The translations under genes were made by a program, and so were the position numbers. A stretch of 64,000 nucleotides of DNA from Aquiflexum gelatinilyticum. Its GTDB lineage: Bacteria; Bacteroidota; Bacteroidia; Cytophagales; Cyclobacteriaceae. Positions 46,147 to 54,917 of this stretch are shown here, piece by piece (positions within the stretch are counted from its first letter, which is position 1; every line of letters starts with the position of its first letter). The stretch covers positions 1 to 64,000 of the forward strand of contig NZ_JANSUY010000010.1 in NCBI RefSeq assembly GCF_024741135.1, written 5' to 3'. The notes under the pieces are model-generated. The model had not been told where the DNA came from, did no database searches, and was given only the letters and a program-made list of their open reading frames with translations.

Positions 46147-47397
46147 ATGAATTTGAGTCCTGTAGTAATTGCCATCCCGATGTACTTTATCCTGATGGGG
46201 ATAGAGTTGCTCGTTTTGAGGTTTCAGAAAAGCCTAACTTATAGACTTAATGATGCCATCACCAATATCAACCTTGGAGTGGTGTCCCAGGTTTCAGGGG
46301 TTTTTCTAAAAGTGTTGTCTATAGGCATTTACACATTCTTTTTTGAAAAGTTTGGTCTGTTTCAGATCCCGAACAATGTATGGACATTCTTTATCTTGTT
46401 TTTCCTCTACGACTTATGCTACTATTGGGCACATAGGCTGAGTCATGAAATCAATTTATTTTGGGGCGGTCATGTGGTCCACCACTCTTCGGAGGAATAC
46501 AACCTTTCTGTGGCACTCAGACAAAGCTCCACGCAGACGATTTGGACATTCATGTTTTACCTTCCTTTGGCGGTAATCGGTTTTGATCCTGTGATGTTGG
46601 TGCTGGTGTCAGGAATTAACCTGCTTTACCAGTTTTGGATCCATACTGAGGCGATTGACAGGATGGGATTCTTGGAAAAATTCATGAACACACCCTCCCA
46701 CCATAGGGTTCATCATGGTCGCAACCCAAAATACATAGACAAAAACCACGGCGGTACATTTATCATCTTTGACAAGTGGTTTGGGACTTTTCAGGAAGAG
46801 GAAGAACGCCCCACTTATGGCATTACAACACCTGTGCAAAGCTGGAATCCTGTTTGGGTGAATATTTCACATTATGCGACCATGAAAGAGGAATTGAAGA
46901 TGATTCCCAATCTGAAGGATAAAGTCAGGTACCTGTTCAACAAACCTGGATGGCTTCCGGAGTATCTCGGTGGTTACCGCGCTGTCAAGGATGTGGGACC
47001 TGATTACAAAAAATTCGATACGACTGTGCCATTGCCGCTGAATTATTACGTGTTTTTCCAGTATGTGGTACTGATGGGTTTGACGGCATTTTTCCTTTTC
47101 AACTTAGGCAAATTTGATTGGACGACCAAAGTCGGTCTTTCAGTATTGATTATTTGGAGTACAGTAAGTTTCTCCGGAATTTTTGAACAAAAGAAATGGT
47201 ATCATGTTCAGGAAATTCTCAGGATAGCCGTTTTTGTTATAGCAAATTGGTTTATTCTAAAAGAATTAGCACCTGAGAACATATCCATGTTATTGCTTTC
47301 AATTTATACAGTCCTCTCCTACTTTTGGCTTTGGTTCAATTATGGAGCCGTGAAGAATTTCCAAAAATCAGTTAATCAAACCCCTCAAAATGCGTAA
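46147..47397 (+). CDS. Fatty-acid hydroxylase/sterol desaturase-family membrane enzyme (AGMO-like)
   Basis: This 416-aa polytopic protein carries all three His clusters of the di-iron family: H96-x3-H100, H109-x2-H112-H113 and 'SHHRVHH' (H185-H190). About eight membrane helices surround them, plus a C-terminal membrane extension typical of alkylglycerol-monooxygenase-like members. It hydroxylates or desaturates a lipid chain; the substrate is unknown. It overlaps the following lipoprotein gene by 8 bp. Confidence 0.88.
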   Translation: MNLSPVVIAIPMYFILMGIELLVLRFQKSLTYRLNDAITNINLGVVSQVSGVFLKVLSIGIYTFFFEKFGLFQIPNNVWTFFILFFLYDLCYYWAHRLSHEINLFWGGHVVHHSSEEYNLSVALRQSSTQTIWTFMFYLPLAVIGFDPVMLVLVSGINLLYQFWIHTEAIDRMGFLEKFMNTPSHHRVHHGRNPKYIDKNHGGTFIIFDKWFGTFQEEEERPTYGITTPVQSWNPVWVNISHYATMKEELKMIPNLKDKVRYLFNKPGWLPEYLGGYRAVKDVGPDYKKFDTTVPLPLNYYVFFQYVVLMGLTAFFLFNLGKFDWTTKVGLSVLIIWSTVSFSGIFEQKKWYHVQEILRIAVFVIANWFILKELAPENISMLLLSIYTVLSYFWLWFNYGAVKNFQKSVNQTPQNA

Positions 47398-47785
47398 TAT
47401 TTTCATTGTTGTTTTTGGAATAATTTCATTTTCATTCCTTTCCTCCGCCTGTTCCAGCAAAGTGGACCTCAAAAATGTAAACCTTGAAAATTGGAAGGAA
47501 GACAGGGACGGCTGTTCCGGACTGAGGATGCAAGAATTGGAGGCTTTTAGGGAGGTGAAGAATGATTTGTTGGGTAAAGACAACCAATCCATCATCAAGA
47601 CATTTGGAAGGCCTGACAAAGTCGAATTGACTGACAGAAGTCAATCCTTTTTTATCTATTTTATCGATCCCGCCCCTTCCTGTACAAATTTTGATGCAAG
47701 TGCTGAACAGCCGATGAAAGTCATGCTCAGGATGAATGCCTACAGCAGGGTGAGTGAGGTGGTGATCAGTAGGTTGGATCCGTGA
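47390..47785 (+). CDS. Small lipoprotein of unknown function
   Basis: This 131-aa protein has a signal sequence ending in S-S-A-C-S, a lipobox with Cys at about residue 21. The mature part has C-S-G ('RDGCSGLRMQELEAFREVK') and 'IIKTFGRPDKVEL', the latter like the SmpA/OmlA-type fold, where a G-x-P-x-x-V turn marks small periplasmic lipoproteins. That resemblance is tentative. It overlaps the hydroxylase gene and is followed by the minisatellite. Confidence 0.65.
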   Translation: MRNIFIVVFGIISFSFLSSACSSKVDLKNVNLENWKEDRDGCSGLRMQELEAFREVKNDLLGKDNQSIIKTFGRPDKVELTDRSQSFFIYFIDPAPSCTNFDASAEQPMKVMLRMNAYSRVSEVVISRLDP

Positions 47786-47790
47786 GAAAG

Positions 47791-48490
47791 GGTCTCTTGG
47801 TTCTAATGGTTGTATTGGTTGTAATTGTTATAGTTGTTATAATGGTTGTCAACTTCGCGTTGTCGGGTTGTCGAGTTGGGAACCGTCACCCTGAGGAACG
47901 AAGGGTCTCTTGGTTCTAATGGTGGTAATTGTTATAGTTGTTATAATGGTTGTCAACTTCGCGGTGTCGGGTTGTCGAGTTGGGAACCGTCACCCTGAGG
48001 TACGAAGGGTCTCTTGGTTCTAATGGTTGTATTGGTTGTAATTGTTATACTTGTTATAATGGTTGTCAACTTCGCGTTGTCGGGTTGTCGAGTTGGGAAC
48101 CGTCACCCTGAGGAACGAAGGGTCTCGAGGTTCTAATGGTTGTAATTGTTATAGTTGTTATAATGGTTGTCAACTTCGCGGTGTCGGGTTGTCGAGTTGG
48201 GAACCGTCACCCTGAGGAACGAAGGGTCTCGAGGTTCTAATGGTTGTAATTGTTATAGTTGTTATAATGGTTGTCAACTTCGCGTTGTCGGGTTGTCGAG
48301 TTGGGAACCGTCACCCTGAGGAACGAAGGGTCTCTTGGTTCTAATGGTTGTAATTGTTATAGTTGTTATAATGGTTGTCAACTTCGCTTTGTCGGGTTTT
48401 CGAGTTGGGAAACGTCACCCTGAGGTACGAAGGGTCTCTTGCTTCTAATGGTTGTAGTGGTTGTAATTGTTGTCTGCTGCGCGTTGTCAG
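47791..48490. repeat. Minisatellite with 104/113-bp units
   Basis: Units starting GGTCTC occur at 47791, 47904, 48008, 48121, 48225, 48329 and 48433, giving periods 113, 104, 113, 104, 104 and 104. The 9-bp difference is an extra ATTGGTTGT near the unit start. Each unit carries ttgttatagttgttataatgg, acttcgcg(t/g)tgtcgggttg and accgtcaccctgagg. The last copy is incomplete. No spacer-type variation is present, so it is not CRISPR. Confidence 0.9.
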
Positions 48491-48519
48491 GTTGTCAATT
48501 CGTCAGGAAAAACCAAAAA

Positions 48520-48557
48520 AAAAGGTTTTAAGGAACCTCAGAACCTTAAAACCTTTT
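48520..48557 (-). terminator. Rho-independent terminator of the ROK kinase gene
   Basis: A 14-bp stem AAAAGGTTTTAAGG/CCTTAAAACCTTTT with a 10-base loop is followed on the minus strand by nine T. It lies 23 bp after the stop of the ROK gene. Confidence 0.88.
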
Positions 48558-48579
48558 AAAATTATAACCTTAGAACGCT

Positions 48580-49509
48580 TTATTTATCCTCCATAAAGCA
48601 CAGTGCTGCTGCGCCAAGTGTTCCGGCATTATTTGCCAATGTGGCCCTGACCAATTGAAGGTCTTTTACATAGTATGGCGTCAGGTATTGTCTGACGGTC
48701 TTGTCCAAAGAAGGCATCATATATTCTAATCCTGCGGAAATACCGCCTCCGAAATAGACATGGGTCACGTCAAGAATCCTGATAGTTGAAACGATGGCTT
48801 CACCCAAAATTCTTCCCACTTCCTCGAATACCATCAGAGAAACTTCATTTCCTGCTTTTGCAGTATCCACGAGCAGGTGTGTACCGAGTTCTTTGTCTAT
48901 CAATTCGCCGGCAAGTCTTGGATAACCTTGAATAAATCTTTCCATGATTTTGAGGATGCCGTTCCTTCCTACCAACTTCTCCAATCCTTCATTTCCTCTA
49001 GAAAGCATATGTCCCATTTCCATGGCATTGCCTCTTGATCCCTTAAATATCTCTCCATCTAAAACCAACGCACTTCCAATCCCTGTGCCCATGGTGATGA
49101 AAAGAAAGTTTTCAGGAGGATTGTTTTTGCCGTACCTGTATTCGCCTATGGCAGCAGCAGCGGCGTCATTTTCTAGGTAGAAAGAAATACCTGGATACTT
49201 TTTCTTGAGTTCGCCTTTTAAGTTATAGCCGTTCAGGTCAGGAATGGCGGGTATTTCCAATGTAGTGGTCCGGTCTTTGGAAATCAAACCCGGTAATCCT
49301 ATACCCACTTTTTTGACTTCTGGATATTTCTTGAGGATATCAACCATATTGTCCGTAAAACAGACACTGAAACCTCTTGGGTCATCTCGGTAAGGTGCGG
49401 TATCAATTTTATCAAATGAAACTATTTCCCCTTGCTTATTCACTAAGCCTATTTTTAAATGGGTTCCTCCCACATCGACTCCCAAAAAATGTTCTTGTTC
49501 TTTGCTCAT
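48580..49509 (-). CDS. ROK-family sugar kinase (glucokinase-like) without the zinc cysteines
   Basis: This 309-aa protein starts with the ATP-binding 'LGVDVGGTHLKIGLV', has the catalytic-type Asp in 'LENDAAAAAIGEYRYG' and 'GTGIGSALVLDG', and keeps the metal-position His in 'EMGHM'. The usual C-x-C-G-x2-G-C zinc loop after that His is replaced by 'LSRGNEGLEKLVGRNG' with no Cys. The enzyme probably phosphorylates glucose or a related hexose, since other motifs are intact; the zinc-free loop is seen in some ROK subgroups. It is a single-gene unit. Confidence 0.88.
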   Translation of the reverse strand: MSKEQEHFLGVDVGGTHLKIGLVNKQGEIVSFDKIDTAPYRDDPRGFSVCFTDNMVDILKKYPEVKKVGIGLPGLISKDRTTTLEIPAIPDLNGYNLKGELKKKYPGISFYLENDAAAAAIGEYRYGKNNPPENFLFITMGTGIGSALVLDGEIFKGSRGNAMEMGHMLSRGNEGLEKLVGRNGILKIMERFIQGYPRLAGELIDKELGTHLLVDTAKAGNEVSLMVFEEVGRILGEAIVSTIRILDVTHVYFGGGISAGLEYMMPSLDKTVRQYLTPYYVKDLQLVRATLANNAGTLGAAALCFMEDK

Positions 49510-49983
49510 GGTTATTTTCCAATAGGTTTTAAACCCTAAAATAATAAACAGAATGTCTTACTTCCTACAATCTTTGATAAAGTCTTCAAATATTTCGAGG
49601 CTTTTCTGATCTGTCAAAGAAATTCTGAGCGTTAAGTTCTTGATAAAAAGGGGTTTTCAACTGGATGAAGCCATAAATGAATCCAATACTATTTTTGCAA
49701 TTCTAAATTTCTACTTGACCAGTATTGTCTCCTAAGCTGCAAGTATTTCATTCAGACTTTTCCTTGGGAAAGGAAAAACAATTGTAGTAATTTTTAATGA
49801 AGCAGAAATAAAACCCTAAGACTTTGTTCGATTTTGACTTTGTCTGTTCATTTTCCCCAAATTTATAAGTCATGATCTGATTTTTTTTAACCGGCAAAAA
49901 GAACCATTCCAAAAATTTGAAGCCAAATAGCTTGATACTTCCTTATAAAAAAAGTATATTAATAGTCTGTAAACCAATAGACT
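49510..49983. other. Non-coding gap with a possible gene fragment
   Basis: No intact gene is present. On the minus strand, 49656-49558 reads as a 32-codon piece ending LRISLTDQKSLEIFEDFIKD and a stop, which looks like the C-terminus of a PLP-dependent aminotransferase-like protein (I-R-I-S-L pattern); it lacks a start and its upstream is broken by stops. The rest is AT-rich promoter space for the next gene. Confidence 0.3.
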
Positions 49984-50343
49984 ATGAAAGGACATCCCAA
50001 CGAATTGTTTTTCTACTACAATCCAAGCCACAGTGTAGACAAGCAAATGCGGGCTTACGCCAAGTCGATAGCCCGCCACATCAATGAAATCAACATTGAG
50101 AAGGAAGCCATCACTATGACAGGGTGGAGGACAATTTTGGATAAGTTAAATCTCAGACCAAAGGATTTGATGAACAGGGCTCATCCGGATTACCAGAGTT
50201 TCATAGCCGGAAAATCATGGGACGATGAAGGATGGCTCAATATCCTGATCAGAAATCCACATTTACTCAAAGCTCCTATTGCCATAAAAAAAGACAAAGC
50301 TGTGCTTTGCCTTACGCCAAACCATATCTTGGAACTTGACTAA
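49984..50343 (+). CDS. ArsC/Spx-like protein lacking the active cysteine
   Basis: This 119-aa protein has the thioredoxin-like ArsC/Spx layout: beta strand 'ELFFYYNPSHS', helix 'RAYAKSI', then 'LNLRPKDLMNRAHPDY', a hallmark of this family, and a C-terminal 'LIRNPHLLKAPIAI' with the family's (L/I)-P/A motif. The redox Cys expected after the first strand (C-x-x-C or C-x-T) is replaced by N-P-S-H-S. It is therefore unlikely to be an arsenate reductase and is more probably a protein-binding member. It overlaps the convergent CvfB-like gene by 4 bp at the 3' end. Confidence 0.75.
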   Translation: MKGHPNELFFYYNPSHSVDKQMRAYAKSIARHINEINIEKEAITMTGWRTILDKLNLRPKDLMNRAHPDYQSFIAGKSWDDEGWLNILIRNPHLLKAPIAIKKDKAVLCLTPNHILELD

Positions 50344-51167
50344 ACGAGTCTGATTCCATCTTCATGTATTGTGATTTTTTTAGCTTTATACAGTTGACCG
50401 ATTGACTGTTTGAAATGTTTTTTACTCATTCCCAATAACTCTTTGATGGACTCAGGGGATGATTTATCTTGAAGGGGCAAAAATTTCCGGACTTTTAAGG
50501 CTTCCAGGATTTTTTCGGCCCCTTCCTCGTATTTTTCCCTTCCTGAAGGCAACAGCTGTAAATCTATTTTCCCATCATCACGGCGCTTTTTGACAAAAGC
50601 TTTGGTTTTATCCCCTACTTTGAGTGGTTGAAAAACTTCATTTTTATAAATCAAACCCTCATAACTGCCGTCGATGAGGGTTTTAAATCCCAAGTCTGTT
50701 TCTTCAAAAATCAGGGCATCAACCTCCTGCCCTGCTGCATAGGCCTGCGTATCAGTCAGAATAAAATCCTCATATTTTGAAACCCCGATCAAGCGGTTGG
50801 TCTTATAATCCTGACAGACCATCACCAGGTATTTTCCGCCTACTTCCATGGTTTTTCCCATTTCTGATTTAGGAACAAAAAGGTCCTTGGGAAGCCCCCA
50901 ATCCATAAATGCTCCAAAATCTGTAATTTCTCTCGCTTCCATGACAGCAAATTCATCCAATAATGCGGTCGGTCTGTTGGTGACAGCAACAGGTCTGTCC
51001 TCACTGTCGGTATAAACAAAAACCTCCAATTCCTCCCCTTCTTTTTCCTCGCCTTTCAGGTAGCTTTTTGGCAATAAAACTTCGCCGCCTTCACGGAGTG
51101 CCAAGTATGCGCCATTGGCAGTAAAACGGTTGATGAGAAGTGAACTGATTTTTCCTAATTCTTTCAT
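50340..51167 (-). CDS. S1-type RNA-binding protein, CvfB/YitL-like
   Basis: This 275-aa protein contains tandem S1-like OB folds: the first around 'GKISSLLINRFTANGAYLAL', the second 'ITDFGAFMDWGLPKDLFVP', a third near 150-205, and a C-terminal winged-helix-like part ('SIKELLGMSKKHFKQSIGQ'). This architecture is that of CvfB, an RNA-binding regulator first known in Staphylococcus as a virulence factor regulator. Here it is probably a translation- or RNA-turnover-associated factor. Confidence 0.9.
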   Translation of the reverse strand: MKELGKISSLLINRFTANGAYLALREGGEVLLPKSYLKGEEKEGEELEVFVYTDSEDRPVAVTNRPTALLDEFAVMEAREITDFGAFMDWGLPKDLFVPKSEMGKTMEVGGKYLVMVCQDYKTNRLIGVSKYEDFILTDTQAYAAGQEVDALIFEETDLGFKTLIDGSYEGLIYKNEVFQPLKVGDKTKAFVKKRRDDGKIDLQLLPSGREKYEEGAEKILEALKVRKFLPLQDKSSPESIKELLGMSKKHFKQSIGQLYKAKKITIHEDGIRLV

Positions 51168-51317
51168 GTGCCAAAGTTAGCCATTTTATGTGATTGGGAA
51201 TTGGATTTGCTTCCGAATCAAATTAGATTTGGCCAAAATATCACTGGAAAAAAAACCGTTTTCCAGTCCATTTTTTATTTCATTTGTTAACTACCTGAAT
51301 ATTAAACCCAAATCAAA

Positions 51318-52205
51318 ATGAATAAAATTTCTGTTATCGGTTCCGGCACTATGGGAAATGGAATTGCCCATGTCTTTGCGCAATATGGCCATCAGGTTTC
51401 TCTAATTGATGTACAGCAGGCTGCTTTGGACAAGGCTTTGTCCACCATTTCCAAAAACTTTGACAGACAGGTTGCCAAAGGCAGTATCAGTGAAGAAGAT
51501 AAAAGTGCGGCATTGGGAAGAATCCTGACCTTTACTTCGCTTGGAGATGGCGTAAAGGACGCCGACTTGGTGATAGAGGCCGCAATAGAAAACCTGCAGG
51601 TCAAATTGGACCTTTTCCGCCAATTGGATGAATTATGTCCACAGCATACCATTTTGGCTTCCAATACCTCATCCATTTCCATTACTAAAATCGGTTCAGT
51701 CACCAAAAGGCCAGATAAAGTGATCGGAATGCATTTTATGAATCCTGTACCTGTCATGAAGCTAGTCGAAGTCATCAAAGGGTATGCAACATCCAATGAA
51801 ACAACCGAGACCGTGATGACTGTTTCATCTAAACTTGAAAAAATCCCTGTTGAAGTAAATGACTACCCGGGTTTTGTGGCCAATAGGATATTGATGCCGA
51901 TGATCAATGAAGCCATTTACACCCTGTATGAAGGGGTTGCGGGGATTGAAGAAATAGACACTGTGATGAAGTTGGGCATGGCACATCCGATGGGTCCTTT
52001 GCAGTTGGCCGATTTTATAGGCCTGGATGTTTGCCTTTCGATAATGAAGGTTTTGCACGATGGTTTTGGAAATCCGAAATATGCTCCCTGTCCTTTATTG
52101 GTGAATATGGTGGAGGCAGGATTCAAAGGTGTGAAAACCGGTGAAGGATTTTATGCATATACTCTGGGAAACAAAGAATTAAAGGTTTCAGGGAGATTCA
52201 AATGA
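51318..52205 (+). CDS. 3-hydroxyacyl-CoA (3-hydroxybutyryl-CoA) dehydrogenase
   Basis: This 295-aa protein has a Rossmann N-terminus 'GSGTMGNGIAHVFAQYG', 'VIEAAIE' and 'ASNTSSISITKI', the catalytic His in 'GMHFMNPVP' and the conserved 'NDYPGFVANRILMPMINEA' of the C-terminal dimer domain. It oxidises L-3-hydroxyacyl-CoA to 3-ketoacyl-CoA with NAD, in short-chain fatty-acid or butyrate-type metabolism. The length fits Hbd/PaaH-type enzymes without a fused hydratase. Confidence 0.95.
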   Translation: MNKISVIGSGTMGNGIAHVFAQYGHQVSLIDVQQAALDKALSTISKNFDRQVAKGSISEEDKSAALGRILTFTSLGDGVKDADLVIEAAIENLQVKLDLFRQLDELCPQHTILASNTSSISITKIGSVTKRPDKVIGMHFMNPVPVMKLVEVIKGYATSNETTETVMTVSSKLEKIPVEVNDYPGFVANRILMPMINEAIYTLYEGVAGIEEIDTVMKLGMAHPMGPLQLADFIGLDVCLSIMKVLHDGFGNPKYAPCPLLVNMVEAGFKGVKTGEGFYAYTLGNKELKVSGRFK

Positions 52206-52265
52206 TGGGCCAACCCTTTGAGTATTAAATTAAAACAATCAGGCATCAAATTGAATTCAACAAAC

Positions 52266-52883
52266 ATGCATATAGCGGTTTCAGGAAATATAGGAAGTGG
52301 GAAAACAACATTAGCCATCAAATTGGCCAAGCATTATGGCTGGCATGCAGAGTTGGAAGCAGTTGAAAACAATCCCTATCTGGCGGATTTTTATGAAGAT
52401 ATGAAGCGTTGGTCTTTTCATCTTCAGGTTTTTTTCCTCAATAGCCGATTCAATCAGATCAAAAGGATCAGAGAAGGCGGTTTATCGGTCGTTCAGGATA
52501 GGACAATTTATGAAGATGCTTATATTTTTGCTGCCAATCTCCACAAGTCGAATTTGATATCTGAAAGAGATTATGAGAATTACCTTTCCCTTTTCGATTC
52601 GATGATCAATTATGTCAAGGCACCCGACCTGTTGATATACCTGAAGGCTGATATTCCAAAATTGGTGGGTCAGATTGAAAAGCGTGGCAGGCATTATGAG
52701 AATGCCATCAGGATTGATTATTTAAAAAACCTGAATTCTCATTATGAAGAATGGATCGGAGGATATGATAAGGGAAAATTATTGATCGTGGATGTCAATC
52801 AGATGGACTTTGTGGAATTTCCGGAAGACTTTTCTTCGATTGTGCAGCGCATAGACAGAGAGATATTTGGGTTGTTTTCTTAA
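52266..52883 (+). CDS. Deoxynucleoside kinase
   Basis: This 205-aa protein has P-loop G7-N-I-G-S-G-K-T14, 'SVVQDRTIYEDA' (D-R-T motif) and the LID-like 'QIEKRGRHYENAI', as in Dck/Dgk-type deoxyadenosine/deoxyguanosine kinases. It phosphorylates deoxynucleosides for salvage. The frame is open 16 codons upstream, but the M at 52266 directly precedes the P-loop strand. It follows the dehydrogenase gene closely, with which it may be co-transcribed. Confidence 0.9.
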   Translation: MHIAVSGNIGSGKTTLAIKLAKHYGWHAELEAVENNPYLADFYEDMKRWSFHLQVFFLNSRFNQIKRIREGGLSVVQDRTIYEDAYIFAANLHKSNLISERDYENYLSLFDSMINYVKAPDLLIYLKADIPKLVGQIEKRGRHYENAIRIDYLKNLNSHYEEWIGGYDKGKLLIVDVNQMDFVEFPEDFSSIVQRIDREIFGLFS

Positions 52884-53042
52884 TTTGATGATATCAATTT
52901 GTGGCAATTCCTAAAGTCGTAGAAATAAAATACCTGATTATCAATTTGTTTCAATAAAAGGGTTTTGTTTTTTTTAAAATTTGTTTCTTTTTCAATTAAA
53001 TGTATTTAAGTTGGTTTCCTAAATATTCTTTAACAAAAAAGT

Positions 53043-53558
53043 ATGAAAAAAACATTCCTATTATTTCTTTCAATAATTTTCATAAGCAACTCTTTTGCAA
53101 GTGATATTATTTATCTAAAAGATGGATCCAAAATTAAAGGAGACCTCATCAGTGTTGATGTCAATGAATTGACATTCAAATCAGCCAAAAAAAATCAAAA
53201 ATTGCTTAAGCTTAAATCTGAGGAAGTTGAATTTGTAAAGGTTGAGGATTACGAAAAGCTTGTCGAGGTACAAGAGAGTATGTATTTGAAAGGGATGAAT
53301 GATGCACAGATTCATCATAAAAGATTTGGCGGGAACTTCTGCGCAGGCCTTTTCGGTGGAGTTATCGGTTTTGTAATCGTTGCAGTCACTGACGCAAAAT
53401 CTCCAAATCCTTTACTCGTGGGTGAAGAAAACTTCAAAAGCATGGAATATAGAGAAGGCTATAATAAAAAGGCAAAAGGAAAAAATCTTGGAGCAGCAGG
53501 TGTGGGTTGGGCCGTGAGCTTTTTGGTTCTGCTCGTTTTGATTTCCTCTGGGTCATAA
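53043..53558 (+). CDS. Exported/membrane protein of unknown function
   Basis: This 171-aa protein has a signal peptide (MKKTFLLFLSIIFISNSFAS). Next comes a short beta-rich stretch 'IIYLKDGSKIKGDLISVD' of the kind seen in SH3/KOW-like periplasmic proteins, then two glycine-rich membrane helices (about 98-115 and 150-168). No family was recognised. A strong terminator follows. Confidence 0.65.
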   Translation: MKKTFLLFLSIIFISNSFASDIIYLKDGSKIKGDLISVDVNELTFKSAKKNQKLLKLKSEEVEFVKVEDYEKLVEVQESMYLKGMNDAQIHHKRFGGNFCAGLFGGVIGFVIVAVTDAKSPNPLLVGEENFKSMEYREGYNKKAKGKNLGAAGVGWAVSFLVLLVLISSGS

Positions 53559-53564
53559 AAAATA

Positions 53565-53596
53565 AAAACCCTACAATTTCAATTGTAGGGTTTTCA
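53565..53596 (+). terminator. Rho-independent terminator (14-bp stem)
   Basis: AAAACCCTACAATT and AATTGTAGGGTTTT form a perfect 14-bp stem with a 2-base nominal loop (two to three terminal pairs probably open), then a T-rich tail. It lies 7 bp after the preceding stop and between convergent genes. Confidence 0.85.
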
Positions 53597-53648
53597 TTTT
53601 TTGATTTTAAAATTCAATTTTATAAATAAATCTGTTTTTTTTTATTTC

Positions 53649-54293
53649 TTAAGTTATTTTCCTTGAAAACCAATTGACGATTCCATGCCGGTTTTCCTCT
53701 TTAGGATGCAGCAATAGATCGTCTATTTTCTTTAGACTTCCCCCTATCATCAGGTTTTCATAAATCGGTATCCTGACCAGTTTGTAACCGTGTAGCCTGC
53801 TTACAAGATCGTATTGGGTGTCATTGTAAGCATTTAGCTTCCATCCTGCAGAACCATTACCAGAAAGGTCTCCGGCAGTTTCACTTTTTCCAAAAAACTT
53901 TGCGGCGATTGGAGGTCCATTCCATACCCTTTCATGAAGACCTGTTTTCAGGCATTCCTTTTCATATGTCCTGCAAAGCCTGAGGTAAGCCTCTGCCCAT
54001 GAAAAGGAAAATGTCTCATAGAGTGGTGATTTGAGTGTCGCCAACCTGTACCTGTTGAAATGCACCTCATCATCATAGAGGAATACATGGCGGTTGATTT
54101 TAAAATCAAACTTCAGTTTTTCCAAAACAGGAAGTCTTCCATTTCCTCCAAGTTCTATCAATACTGCATTCAATAAGGTTTCACCTTTACCTTTGAGATA
54201 GCTTGGATTGACTTCCAATTGGTGGTTATATTCTATTTGGAGTCCTGATTCTTTCAGGATTCCATGCAAATTCTCCACTTTCAAATGATGCAT
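53649..54293 (-). CDS. Protein of unknown function downstream of DUF2452
   Basis: This protein of about 214 aa starts MHHLKVENLHGIL and has an alpha/beta pattern with no known motif, including 'FDFKINRHVFLYDDEVHFNRYRL' (split; about 62-83), 'SWAEAYLRLCRTYEKEC' and 'NDTQYDLVSRLHGYKLVRIPIY'. The frame is open 12 codons further, but the ATG at 54293, 8 bp after the DUF2452 stop, is the natural start. It probably belongs to the same operon as the DUF2452 gene. Confidence 0.65.
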   Translation of the reverse strand: MHHLKVENLHGILKESGLQIEYNHQLEVNPSYLKGKGETLLNAVLIELGGNGRLPVLEKLKFDFKINRHVFLYDDEVHFNRYRLATLKSPLYETFSFSWAEAYLRLCRTYEKECLKTGLHERVWNGPPIAAKFFGKSETAGDLSGNGSAGWKLNAYNDTQYDLVSRLHGYKLVRIPIYENLMIGGSLKKIDDLLLHPKEENRHGIVNWFSRKIT

Positions 54294-54301
54294 GGACAAA
54301 A

Positions 54302-54763
54302 TTAAGCTTCTTTTCGGATGATTTCCCAAGTATGGTCAGCCAACAGTTTGATTTCGGCTATGAATTTTGAGAACTTACTCTTTCTTCCCCATTCTTCCGG
54401 TGCGACCAAACTGAGGAAATCGCTGCCATCCTCCTTTTCATACAAAAAATAATGGTGGTTGATCAGGGGTTCAAATCCCATGGAGGTTTTGTAGATTCTT
54501 TCCGAAATTTCAACCCTGTTTTGAATCAATTTTGCCTGCTCTGCCAAAAGTTGCATCTGCTGATAAATCTGCGCCATCTGCATGTCTGTCTGTGAATGCA
54601 TGGCTGCCACTGCCCTTCCGGTGATTTTTCCTTTATCCTCAGGTTTGATGATGGCACTTCCTGATTGGTGGGCATATGGCAAAAGACCGGGAATGTCTGT
54701 GGTCTTTTCCTTCATTTTATCCAGGTCAATCAGGCTGACATCAATCTTTTGTTTCTTTGACAT
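54302..54763 (-). CDS. DUF2452-family protein
   Basis: This 153-aa protein has the family signature 'GLLPYAHQSGSAIIKPEDKG', 'AAMHSQTDMQMAQIYQQMQLL', 'ISERIYKTSMGFEPLI' and 'HHYFLYEKEDG'. The function of the family is not known. The gene overlaps the small upstream membrane-protein gene by 23 bp, so both should be in one transcript. Confidence 0.85.
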   Translation of the reverse strand: MSKKQKIDVSLIDLDKMKEKTTDIPGLLPYAHQSGSAIIKPEDKGKITGRAVAAMHSQTDMQMAQIYQQMQLLAEQAKLIQNRVEISERIYKTSMGFEPLINHHYFLYEKEDGSDFLSLVAPEEWGRKSKFSKFIAEIKLLADHTWEIIRKEA

Positions 54764-54917
54764 TGTTTTTTACCGTATCTGAGGGGGCTATTCTTTCTTT
54801 TAAATTTCGTTTGGATCCCGGAAAAGTCGTTCTGCTTGACATATCGATTCCGATCCAAAGCATGCACAATGCAAAAATTGCTGCAAGCACCAAGAAAACT
54901 ATTTTATTTTTCTTCAT
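54741..54917 (-). CDS. 58-aa single-span membrane protein
   Basis: An open frame from ATG 54917 to TGA 54741 encodes 58 residues: a short basic start (MKKNKIV), one hydrophobic segment of about 18 residues, and a polar, Lys-rich tail. It overlaps the DUF2452 start by 23 bp and lies in the same orientation, consistent with a real leader gene. No family is known. Confidence 0.5.
   Translation of the reverse strand: MKKNKIVFLVLAAIFALCMLWIGIDMSSRTTFPGSKRNLKERIAPSDTVKNNVKETKD

Noticed and set aside
47791-48490. Regularly spaced repeats considered as a CRISPR array
   Set aside because: Units are 104-113 bp and nearly the same throughout; there are no unique spacers and no cas genes.
48375-48596. 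73-codon frame at the end of the minisatellite
   Set aside because: It consists of repeat-unit sequence and terminator, not coding sequence.
54469-54479. tRNA T-loop-like word ggttcaaatcc
   Set aside because: It is inside the DUF2452 coding region; no acceptor stem or anticodon arm is found around it.
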